DNA from: Nocardia arizonensis
GTDB taxonomy: Bacteria > Actinomycetota > Actinomycetes > Mycobacteriales > Mycobacteriaceae
Length of the DNA: 64,000 nucleotides
NCBI RefSeq assembly: GCF_001310275.1
Contig: NZ_LGYZ01000131.1
Coordinates: 1 to 64,000 of the forward strand
Direction of reading: 5' to 3'
Both the position numbers and the translations under genes were made by a program. The notes below the pieces were generated by a model. It saw nothing but the letters and a program-made list of their open reading frames with translations, ran no database searches and was not told the DNA's origin. Shown here piece after piece: positions 44,855 through 52,957 of this stretch (its first letter is position 1; each line of letters begins with the position of its first letter).

Positions 44855-45379
44855 AGACACAGTTCCCGGCGCGTCGAATACCGGGCGCTCGCCGTCGTCG
44901 CCCGCCGCCGCGGTCGCGGACCCGGATTCGGTTACCTCGCCGCGAATCGCCGCGTCACCGACGCGGTCGTCGGGACTCACGGCCGACAGCTCATCCTCGG
45001 CAACCGCGTAAGGCGATCCGGCTCGGTATGGTCCGCCATCGGCCTCTTGCAGGCGAGACCGCTCCTGGTAGGCCGCTCGCGCACGAGGTCCGCCGGCCTC
45101 GGAACTCCGTTCAGCTACCGACGCCGCATCTGCCGCTGGCCCCGCGCTCGCGGAGCGGCGACGGGAATCGCTCCGATCGAGGTGTTGCCCGGCTATCGCT
45201 TCCGCGCTCTGCGCGCGCGCCGAAATGTGGTACATGCTGATTCGCCCCCGTCGCATCGTCGTCGAATTCGGGTGATCCGCTGTAGAGCCGCAAGTTATCA
45301 TTTCGAATACTGCTCGGGGGATGATGCCGTCGGGTGTGGCGGAAATTCTCCTGATGTCCCTCAGCCGCTAGGTCCGAGA
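44855..45379. other. Region between the amidase-like gene and the kinase gene
   Basis: This stretch may be an N-terminal extension of the amidase-like protein (minus-strand frame open to 45301) or non-coding. Third-position GC in that frame looks lower than in the surrounding genes, arguing against strong coding. The last 80 bases before the kinase start are AT-richer and probably hold a promoter. No other gene is seen. Confidence 0.4.
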
Positions 45380-48013
45380 ATGAGTGCCGAGTCCGATAGC
45401 AATACCCGCCCGGACACGGGTTCCGACGGCGGAACCGGTGGTCGCGGTTCCGCGTCGAAAACCGAGGCCAATGCGGTGGACGCGTTCGCCGCCGCATGGG
45501 AATCGGCTGCTCGCGCCGCCGCGACCGGGCAGGCCGTGCCCGAACTTCCCGAGATCGCCGAATTTCTGCCCGACGCCATGACCCTGCGCCGGGAGGCACT
45601 GATCGAATTGATCCGGGTCGATCTGCGGCACCGCTGGCTGCGCGGACCCGGGACACGCGGCGCGACCGGAGTCGCGCATCGCAAACGACTCGGCGACTAT
45701 TGTGCGGAATTCCCGGAACTCGACCTCGACAGCATTCCCCCTGGCCTTGTCTACGAGGAATTCGTCGTGCGCCGCCACAGCGGCGAACGCGTCGACCCGC
45801 GCGCCTGTCTGCGCGAATATCCGAACCAGGCGGCCGAGCTGCGCGATCTGCTCAACGCCGACGACGTCGACCAGAGCACGCGGCGCGCGGCGCTCGAGGA
45901 TTCCACCCGTTCCTCCCCCCCGCCCACCGACGAGGACGTGACCCGCACCGCACAGGCGCCCGACGCCGCGGCGCGAAAACCGGATCTGAACCGAACCACC
46001 ATCCCGTCTCGTGATCACGACGTGAATCGAACGGCGGAGCAGACCGCGGCCGCGGCCGTCGATCAGACGGACCTGGTCGACCTCAGCGGCACGGCCACGG
46101 CCGTCGGCACCACCGCCGGCCAGGAACCGGGCATCTTCGGCATTCTCGACCGTATCGAGATCGGCAGCCGCATCGATGATTTCGATCTGCTCACCGGACT
46201 CGGCAGCGGCGCGTTCGCGCGCGTGTTCCTGGCCCGGCAGCGGTCGCTGCAACGGCTGGTCGCGGTGAAGGTCTCCGCCGACCGCGGCACCGAACCGCAG
46301 ACCTTGGCCCAACTCGATCACGACTACATCGTGCGGGTCTTCGACCAGCGCCTGCTCGACACCGGCGGCGAACTCACCGGCGAGGATCGCAGGTTGCGGC
46401 TGCTGTACATGCAGTTCCTGCCGGGCGGCACCCTGCTCGGCGTGCTGCGCTGGGTGCGCGCGACCCCGCCCGAGGAGCGCAGCGGACGGCTGCTGCTCGA
46501 CGCCGTCGACGCGGCGATGGAGGAGAAGGGCGAGATTCGGCCAACCGACTCCAGCGTGCGGGCCGAGATCGCCGCGCTGAGCTGGCCGGAGACCGTGGCC
46601 TGGCTCGGCCGCCGGCTGGCCGAGGCACTCGATTACGCCGCCGACCACGGGGTGCTGCACCGCGACGTGAAACCGGCCAATGTCCTGCTCACCGCGGAAG
46701 GCGTGCCCAAACTCGCCGACTTCAACATCAGCTTCAGCCGCAATGTGGAGGGCACCAGTCCGGTCGCCTACTTCGGCGGCTCATTGGCGTACATGTCGCC
46801 CGAGCAGTTGGAGGCCTGCCATCCGGGTCGCCTTCGCAGCGCCGCGGATCTGGACACCCGTGCCGACATCTACTCCCTCGGCGTGGTGCTGTGGGAGTTG
46901 CTCACCGGGGCCAAACCCTTCGATGACGGCACCGCGAGCGCGAACGGCGACGACACCGTGCTCGAGGCCATGCTGGAGCGGCGCAGCGCGGGCGTCGGCG
47001 AGCAGGCGCTGGGGCGGGTGCCCGCGGACTGCCCGGCCGCGCTGCGGAGAGTGCTGCTGACCTGTCTGGCCCCCGACCGGGCGGATCGGTGGGCGCACGG
47101 GGAGACCCTGGCCAAACAGTTCGAATTGTGCCTGGATTCGCGGGCGCGGGAACTGGTCGACCCGAAGCCGGGCAGCTGGCGGCTGCGGCTGCGCCGCTGG
47201 ATCGTGCCGATCCTGCTGCTGGCCATCGGCGTGCCGAATGTGCTCGCCTCGCTCTACAACATCCAGCACAACCAACACCTGATCGTCGACCGCATGGACG
47301 AGGAGGCCCAGCGCACCTTCCTGGTGATCACCGGCGTTGTCAACACGGTGTTCTTCCCGCTTGGGCTGCTCTTGATCGTCTACATGTCCCGCTATGTCCT
47401 CGCGGTGCCGCGCGGATTGCGCAAGGGGCGGCGCTACGACGCCGCGACACTGCGCCGGACCCGCGCCGACGCGCTGCTGCTGGGCGAACGCGCGGTCGCC
47501 GTGCCGTTCGCCCTGTGGGTCATGGCCGGACTCACCTTCCCGATCGCCCTGCAAATGGCGACCGGCGAGATCACCGTCGGCGCGGTGGTGCACTTCCTTG
47601 CCTCGCTGCTGGTATGCGGCGCCATCGCGGCCTCTTACCCGTTCTTCCTCGCGACCTTCTACATCGTGCGCTGCATCTACCCGATCTTCCTCAGACACGG
47701 TGAGATCAGCGCCGAGGACGCGGTGTGGTTGCGCAATCTGGACCGCCGCTGCAACGGCTACCTCGCCATCGCCGCCTCGGTGCCGCTGCTTGCGGTGGCG
47801 GGCGTGACCTTCCTGCCGCCCGGCGACATACCGGCGGTGATCGTCGCGGTTCGGGTGTTGTGCGCGGGCGGCATCGTCGCCTTCGTCGGGTCGTATCTGC
47901 TGTTCCGCGCGCTGGAGGCGGATCTGCGCGCCCTCGAACGCGTCGTCGCGCCCGGCGGCGACGAACGCGCCGCGCGCTCCGAACGCGCGGGCGCCGCGGG
48001 GCCGCCCCGGTGA
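45380..48013 (+). CDS. Membrane Ser/Thr protein kinase with unusual N- and C-terminal domains
   Basis: An 877-residue protein. Residues 55-165 form a helical domain with IRVDLRHRWLRG, CAEFPELD and YEEFVVRRHSGERVDP...REYP. Such HRW/FP-type repeats are what I associate with planctomycete kinases. An Asp/Thr-rich linker follows. The kinase domain (about 265-600) has the glycine loop GLGSGAFARVF, Lys297 (VAVKVS), HRD 427-429 with KPANVLL, DFN 447-449 in place of DFG, and SPEQ. Six membrane helices fill about 610-850. It appears catalytically competent. It overlaps the downstream pseudokinase by four bases. Confidence 0.88.
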   Translation: MSAESDSNTRPDTGSDGGTGGRGSASKTEANAVDAFAAAWESAARAAATGQAVPELPEIAEFLPDAMTLRREALIELIRVDLRHRWLRGPGTRGATGVAHRKRLGDYCAEFPELDLDSIPPGLVYEEFVVRRHSGERVDPRACLREYPNQAAELRDLLNADDVDQSTRRAALEDSTRSSPPPTDEDVTRTAQAPDAAARKPDLNRTTIPSRDHDVNRTAEQTAAAAVDQTDLVDLSGTATAVGTTAGQEPGIFGILDRIEIGSRIDDFDLLTGLGSGAFARVFLARQRSLQRLVAVKVSADRGTEPQTLAQLDHDYIVRVFDQRLLDTGGELTGEDRRLRLLYMQFLPGGTLLGVLRWVRATPPEERSGRLLLDAVDAAMEEKGEIRPTDSSVRAEIAALSWPETVAWLGRRLAEALDYAADHGVLHRDVKPANVLLTAEGVPKLADFNISFSRNVEGTSPVAYFGGSLAYMSPEQLEACHPGRLRSAADLDTRADIYSLGVVLWELLTGAKPFDDGTASANGDDTVLEAMLERRSAGVGEQALGRVPADCPAALRRVLLTCLAPDRADRWAHGETLAKQFELCLDSRARELVDPKPGSWRLRLRRWIVPILLLAIGVPNVLASLYNIQHNQHLIVDRMDEEAQRTFLVITGVVNTVFFPLGLLLIVYMSRYVLAVPRGLRKGRRYDAATLRRTRADALLLGERAVAVPFALWVMAGLTFPIALQMATGEITVGAVVHFLASLLVCGAIAASYPFFLATFYIVRCIYPIFLRHGEISAEDAVWLRNLDRRCNGYLAIAASVPLLAVAGVTFLPPGDIPAVIVAVRVLCAGGIVAFVGSYLLFRALEADLRALERVVAPGGDERAARSERAGAAGPPR

Positions 48014-50112
48014 CCATGCACTGGTCCGACACCGTGGCCCGGTTCACCGCGGACTGGCGGCGGTCGCTGCACGGCGACGGCGACGCACCGCGCCTGGCCG
48101 ACTACGTACCCGACGGCAGCACGGCTCGGCTCGCGGTGCTCACCGATCTCATCCGCATCGATCTGCGCCATCGCTGGGAGGGTGCGGACACCGGTAAGCC
48201 GGTCTCGGTCTACCGCGTCGAGTATCCGGAGGTCGCGCACAGTCCGGTGCTGGTCGAGCTGATCTGCGAGGAATTCACCGCGCGCCGCGCCCGCGCGCCG
48301 CTGGCATTGGAGGAATTCCTCACCGACTACCCCGACGTGGCGCCCGCGGTGCGCGAACGGCTCGCCGACGAAGCTCGCCGCGCCGACGAGAACGCGCTCA
48401 CCCTGTATCGGCCGCTGGCCGATATCGCGCCTGGTCAGCGCATCGATGATTTCGACCTGCTCACCGATCTCGGTGCGACCCACCTCGGCCGGTCCTTCCT
48501 GGCCCGCCAGTTGTCCATGCAGCGCCTGGTCGCGGTGCGGTTCTCGGCGGGCGGCGGCGACCCGAACCGGGTCGCCCGGCTGGACCACCCGCATATCGTG
48601 CGCGTATTCGACCACCGGCTGCTGAACCTGCCCGCCGAGCCCGGCGCCGAATTCGGCAGGCTCGTCTACTCGCAGTACCTGCCCGGCGGCACCGCCCGTG
48701 ACGTCCTGACCCAGCGGCGCGCCGGTACGGAATCCGACGGCGGCGCGCTACTGCTGCGCGCGGTGGACGCCGCGATGGAGCGCAAGGGTGAGATCCGGCC
48801 CGCCGATTCCCGGGTGCGCGCCGAGATCGCGGCGCTGAGCTGGCCGGAAACGGTGGCGCGGGTGGGCAGGCGGCTGGCCGAGGCCATCGACTACGCCGAC
48901 CGGCACGGGGTGCGCTACCGGGTGATCACCCCCGACGACGTGCTGTTCACCGCGGAGGGCGAACCGAAGCTCGGCGAATTCTCCGACCTGCCGCCGGGGC
49001 GGGGACGGGCCTACCGCGCGCCGGAGGACCGGTCCGCGACCACCGCGGCGGATCAGCGCGCGGCCATCTATTCACTCGGCGTCCTGCTGTGGGAGCTGCT
49101 CACCGGGACGAGACCGTCGCCGACGACCGGGCGACCGCCCGCCGACGACCTGCCCGCCGACTGCCCGCCCGCACTGCGCCGCGTCCTGTCGACGTGTCTG
49201 GAATCCGATCCCGGCCGGCGCTGGCCGAACGGTGCGGTACTGGCCCGCCAGTTCGACCTGTGTCTGGATCCGCGGGCGCGTGACCTGGTCGATCCGCCGC
49301 GCGACAGTCTGCGCCTGCGATCGCGGCCCTGGCGGATACCGCTGATCGCCCTGGCCATCCTGGTGCCGAATATCCTCGCCTCGATCTACAACGTGGACTA
49401 CAACCGGCTGCTCATCGTGAGCCAGCTGTCCGACGAGGCCGCCCACCAGCTGGATATCGGTACGGCGGTGGTCAATTCGGTCGGATTCGGTTTCGGCTCG
49501 GTGGCACTGTTCTGGTTCGCCCGGCACCTTGTCTTCGTGCCGTACGGATTACGCAGGGGCGGAAGGTATTCCGCCGAGACACTGCACCGCGCACGCACCG
49601 ACACCATCCTGTTCGGCGACCGGATGATCATGGTGGTCTTCACCATGTGGATACTCTCGGGCATCTCCTTCCCGATCGTCATCCGCGGCACCAGCGACGC
49701 GATAACCGCCTACGACTACACGCATTTCGTGGCCTCGCACGCGATCTGCGGCGCGATCGCCCTGGTGTATCCGTTCTTCCTGGTCAACTTCTACGTCGTG
49801 CGCTGTCTGTACCCGATCTTCCTCGCGCACGGCGAGATCAGCTACGACGATGCCGTCCGCCTGCGAAAACTGCGCCGTCGCTGCGGATTCTGGCTGGTCG
49901 CCGCGGCCTCTATCCCACTGACCGCCGTCGCGGGCGCGACCTTGCTGGCCCAGGACGACCTCAACGAGATCATTGTCGAGGTCCGCGTGCTCGCCATCGG
50001 CAGTCTCGTCGCCTTCCTCGGCGTCTACCTGCTGTTCCTGGCCATGGAGAACGATCTGCGCGCCCTCGAGCGGGTACAGATTCCGGTGGCCGACGTACCG
50101 GCCACCACCTGA
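48010..50112 (+). CDS. Membrane pseudokinase paralogous to the upstream kinase
   Basis: A 700-residue paralogue of the preceding protein with the same order of parts: the N-terminal LIRIDLRHRWEG...YPE domain, a kinase-like domain (about 145-455) and six membrane helices. All catalytic elements are degenerate. The glycine loop reads DLGATHLGRSF, the VAVK lysine is Arg177, HRDVKPANV reads YRVITPDDV (303-311), and the DFG position is EFS (323-325). It should not transfer phosphate. The GTG start at 48010 overlaps the kinase stop; ATG 48016 is an alternative. It probably acts as an allosteric or scaffold partner of the active kinase (inference). Confidence 0.85.
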   Translation: MTMHWSDTVARFTADWRRSLHGDGDAPRLADYVPDGSTARLAVLTDLIRIDLRHRWEGADTGKPVSVYRVEYPEVAHSPVLVELICEEFTARRARAPLALEEFLTDYPDVAPAVRERLADEARRADENALTLYRPLADIAPGQRIDDFDLLTDLGATHLGRSFLARQLSMQRLVAVRFSAGGGDPNRVARLDHPHIVRVFDHRLLNLPAEPGAEFGRLVYSQYLPGGTARDVLTQRRAGTESDGGALLLRAVDAAMERKGEIRPADSRVRAEIAALSWPETVARVGRRLAEAIDYADRHGVRYRVITPDDVLFTAEGEPKLGEFSDLPPGRGRAYRAPEDRSATTAADQRAAIYSLGVLLWELLTGTRPSPTTGRPPADDLPADCPPALRRVLSTCLESDPGRRWPNGAVLARQFDLCLDPRARDLVDPPRDSLRLRSRPWRIPLIALAILVPNILASIYNVDYNRLLIVSQLSDEAAHQLDIGTAVVNSVGFGFGSVALFWFARHLVFVPYGLRRGGRYSAETLHRARTDTILFGDRMIMVVFTMWILSGISFPIVIRGTSDAITAYDYTHFVASHAICGAIALVYPFFLVNFYVVRCLYPIFLAHGEISYDDAVRLRKLRRRCGFWLVAAASIPLTAVAGATLLAQDDLNEIIVEVRVLAIGSLVAFLGVYLLFLAMENDLRALERVQIPVADVPATT

Positions 50113-50124
50113 TCGCGCGACCGA

Positions 50125-50742
50125 TCAGCCTCCGTAGACCTTGGGGTCGAGGGTGCCGATGTAGGGCAGGTCACGGTAGCGCTCGGCGTAGTCGAGGCCG
50201 TAGCCGACGACGAATTCGTTGGGAATGTCGAAGCCGACGTGGGCGACCTCGACCGGTGTGCGCAGCGCGTCGGGTTTGCGCAGCAGGGTCACCACCTCGA
50301 GGGAGGCCGGATTGCGGGTGGACAGGTTGCGCTTGAGCCAGGACAGGGTCAGGCCCGAGTCGATGATGTCCTCGACGATCAGGACATTGCGGCCCGCGAT
50401 GTCCTTGTCCAGATCCTTCATGATCCGAACCACGCCGGAGGATGAAGTGGACGAACCGTAGGAGGACACGGCCATGAATTCCATCTGGGTGGGAATCGGC
50501 AGGGCCTTGGCCAGATCGGTCATGAAGAAGATCGCGCCCTTGAGCACACCGACCAGCAGCAGGTCCCCCTCGGGGGCGCCGACCGGATAGCGTTTGGCGA
50601 TCAGTTCGGCGAGTTCCTGGGTTTTGGCGGCGATTTGATCCTGGGTGATCAGCACCGACGCGATGTCGTCCTCGTACACGAGGTTTGGTGTCCTTCCGTG
50701 GTCGTCGGCCTCGGCGGCCGAACCCGATCCGGCTTCAGTCAC
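50125..50742 (-). CDS. hpt: Hypoxanthine phosphoribosyltransferase
   Basis: A 205-residue purine-salvage enzyme making IMP/GMP from hypoxanthine/guanine and PRPP. The PRPP-binding motif is VLIVEDIIDSGLTL. The flexible-loop SSYGSSTSSSG and late VGYGLDYAERYRDLPYIG are diagnostic. GTG 50742 gives a 20-residue variable N-terminal tail. It is followed upstream by tilS in the same direction with 15 bases between, as in mycobacteria. Confidence 0.95.
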   Translation of the reverse strand: MTEAGSGSAAEADDHGRTPNLVYEDDIASVLITQDQIAAKTQELAELIAKRYPVGAPEGDLLLVGVLKGAIFFMTDLAKALPIPTQMEFMAVSSYGSSTSSSGVVRIMKDLDKDIAGRNVLIVEDIIDSGLTLSWLKRNLSTRNPASLEVVTLLRKPDALRTPVEVAHVGFDIPNEFVVGYGLDYAERYRDLPYIGTLDPKVYGG

Positions 50743-50757
50743 TGCGCAGACACCGCT

Positions 50758-51792
50758 CTAGCGTCCGCGCAGTGTCAGCCTGCCATGTTCGCGTGCGGCA
50801 ACCAACCTCGTCCCCGGCCGTCCGCCGCCCACGGCGACCCCGCCCTGCCCGCGCCACGCCGCGACCAGCGCGTCCACCGCGCGTAATTGCCCGTCGGTCA
50901 GTGCTTTCGCCCCGGAGTCGAGCAGCCATCGCCGGATCGCCCGGCGGCGCAGGGCGTCGGGGGCGGTGGCGAGTGTCTCGACCGACAGCGATATTCCCGT
51001 ACCGCCGCCGTACCCGGCCACGCCCGTATCCGATGCGCGGGTCGCGGCCTTCAGCAACTGATCAGCTAGCTCGTCGAGGACCTCGCCGTCCTCGCGCAAC
51101 TGCCGGGCGGTGCGGGCGAGCGCCTCGGCGACCCCGCCGCCGAGCACCTGCTCGAGCAGCGGCAACACCTCCTGGCGCACCCGGACCCGGGTGAACTCCG
51201 GCGCGCTGTTGTGCGGATCCTCGTGCGGGCGCAGGCCGATATCCGCGCACACCGCGCGGGTGACCGACCGACGCACCCCGAGCAGCGGACGGCCCCACGG
51301 TGCGGCGTAGGGCGCCATCCCGCGCAGCGACCGCCCACCCGACCCGCGCGCCAAACCGAGCAGCACCGTTTCGGCCTGATCGTCGAGCGTGTGCCCGAGC
51401 AGCACAGGCGCCTCCGCGCGCGCCGCGTCCAGCGCCGAATACCTTGCCCGCCGCGCCGCGGCCTCCAAACCGCCCTCCCCCTCGACCCGCACCGGCAGCA
51501 CCCGCGCCGACCGGCAGCCGAGCGCGCGGGCCGCCGCCGCGGCGGCCAGCGCGACCTCGTCCGAGCCTTCCTGGAGTCGGTGATCGACGATCAGCGCGTC
51601 CACCGCGACCGCCTCCACCACCGCCGCGGCCGTCAGCGCCAGCGAATCCGCACCGCCCGACAGCGCGACCGCGACCGGTCCATCGCCGAATTCCCGCAGC
51701 CAGCCGCGCACGGCGTGGCGTACTTCGAGCACGGCGGACGTCTCCGGCAGTCTGCGCGGCCCCGCAGGCGCGGCTCCCTGTGCACGGCCCAT
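50758..51792 (-). CDS. tilS: tRNA(Ile)-lysidine synthase
   Basis: A 344-residue enzyme that modifies C34 of tRNA-Ile2 to lysidine, so that it reads AUA and not AUG. The N-type ATP pyrophosphatase loop SGGADS is at 45-50. VDHRLQEGS, GHTLDDQAETVLLGLARGSG and the NTD-TilS motif follow. A C-terminal domain of about 100 residues is present but short. ATG 51792 carries a leaderless-type -10 box, suggesting its own promoter between the protease gene and tilS. Confidence 0.95.
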   Translation of the reverse strand: MGRAQGAAPAGPRRLPETSAVLEVRHAVRGWLREFGDGPVAVALSGGADSLALTAAAVVEAVAVDALIVDHRLQEGSDEVALAAAAAARALGCRSARVLPVRVEGEGGLEAAARRARYSALDAARAEAPVLLGHTLDDQAETVLLGLARGSGGRSLRGMAPYAAPWGRPLLGVRRSVTRAVCADIGLRPHEDPHNSAPEFTRVRVRQEVLPLLEQVLGGGVAEALARTARQLREDGEVLDELADQLLKAATRASDTGVAGYGGGTGISLSVETLATAPDALRRRAIRRWLLDSGAKALTDGQLRAVDALVAAWRGQGGVAVGGGRPGTRLVAAREHGRLTLRGR

Positions 51793-51798
51793 ACCGGG

Positions 51799-51804
51799 AG
51801 GGTA
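51799..51804 (-). promoter_or_regulatory. -10 box for leaderless tilS
   Basis: On the minus strand TACCCT ends six bases before the ATG at 51792. Confidence 0.4.
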
Positions 51805-51831
51805 CCGATGCTCTGCGCGCCGACGCGCCCG

Positions 51832-52944
51832 TCAGCCGAGCACGCGGGCGATCCAGCGGTCGCCGTCCCCGATCTCCTCCGGTCTCGGCAGGGTGTGGTC
51901 GTCGGTCCAGATGGTGTTGAACTCGCGCATCCCGACCCGGCCGACCACGTGGTCGACGAACGCCTTGCCGCGCACGTACTGCGCGACCTTGGCGTCCACA
52001 CCGAGCAGCGCGCGCAGCAGCCGCTGCAATGGATTCGTCGGACGGATGCGCCGCTTGTCGAAGGCGGCGCGGATCTGCTCGACCGTCGGCACCACGGCGG
52101 GCCCGACCGCGTCCATGACGTGATCGGCATGGCCTTCGAGCAGCGTGCCCAGCATCAGCATCCGGTCGAGCGCCTCGCGCTGAGCGGGCGCCTGACTCGC
52201 GCGCAGCAGGCCGACGATGCCGCGCGAGGCCGGATCGTCGGACGCCGTGCCGCGTCGCCGGTCGCGCACCTCCTCGACCAGGCGCGAAAGCATATCCACC
52301 AGCGGTTCGTCCCCGACCTCGCCGAGCACGTCGACATTGGCCTTCATGTAGTCGGCCAACCAGGGAGCGGAGGAGAACTGCACGCGATGGGTCACCTCGT
52401 GCAGGCACACCCACAACCGGAAATCGCTGGGCGAGACGCCGAGTGTCCGTTCCACAGCGACGATATTGGGCGCGACCAGCAGCAGTGTCCCGTCGTCGGT
52501 GAACGGGTCGTACTGTCCGAGTATCGCGGTGGACAGGAACGCCAGCATCGCGCCCGCCTGCACGCCGGCCGGTTTGCCCACCAGGCGTCCGCGTCCGGCG
52601 GGTTCGCCGCCGGTGCCGGTCAGCGCGGCCATCGAATCGGCGGCGGCGTCGATCCAGCCGCGGCGGTCGACGATTCGCGCGGCAGGCACCGGACGGTCAT
52701 CGAGCAGTCCACTCACCTCGCGCACCGGTCCTTCGGCCCGCATCGAGGCCGTCGCCAACTCCTCGACCGCCTGTTCGGCGGACAGGCGCGAGGTACGCGG
52801 GCCCGAAGGCACCAGCGCGCCACCCGTGCGCGCGGCAAGGCGCCAGTCGATCGCGCCCGTGAAGCCGGATCGTCTGGTCCGCCGCTGGTCCCGGCCGGAA
52901 CCAGCGGTGACGGACTCTGCCGAATTGTCAGCGCCTTCGAACAT
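51832..52944 (-). CDS. Zincin-like metalloprotease, DUF2342 (Rv3626c-like)
   Basis: A 370-residue protein with the HExxH zinc motif H182-EVT-H186 (CLHEVTHRVQF). The third zinc ligand is probably the Glu in LLEGHADHVMD. APNIVAVERTLGV and FRLWVCLHE are typical of DUF2342. No signal peptide is seen, so it is probably cytoplasmic; substrates are unknown. ATG 52944 lies 13 bases after the dac gene and is chosen because an upstream start would overlap it. It sits between dac and tilS, as in mycobacteria. Confidence 0.88.
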   Translation of the reverse strand: MFEGADNSAESVTAGSGRDQRRTRRSGFTGAIDWRLAARTGGALVPSGPRTSRLSAEQAVEELATASMRAEGPVREVSGLLDDRPVPAARIVDRRGWIDAAADSMAALTGTGGEPAGRGRLVGKPAGVQAGAMLAFLSTAILGQYDPFTDDGTLLLVAPNIVAVERTLGVSPSDFRLWVCLHEVTHRVQFSSAPWLADYMKANVDVLGEVGDEPLVDMLSRLVEEVRDRRRGTASDDPASRGIVGLLRASQAPAQREALDRMLMLGTLLEGHADHVMDAVGPAVVPTVEQIRAAFDKRRIRPTNPLQRLLRALLGVDAKVAQYVRGKAFVDHVVGRVGMREFNTIWTDDHTLPRPEEIGDGDRWIARVLG

Positions 52945-52957
52945 GGTCAACCACCCG

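Noticed and set aside
44198..45379. A 394-codon in-frame extension upstream of the kinase
   Set aside because: It lies antisense to the amidase-like gene and is Arg/His-rich without homology. The ATG at 45380 fits the domain layout.
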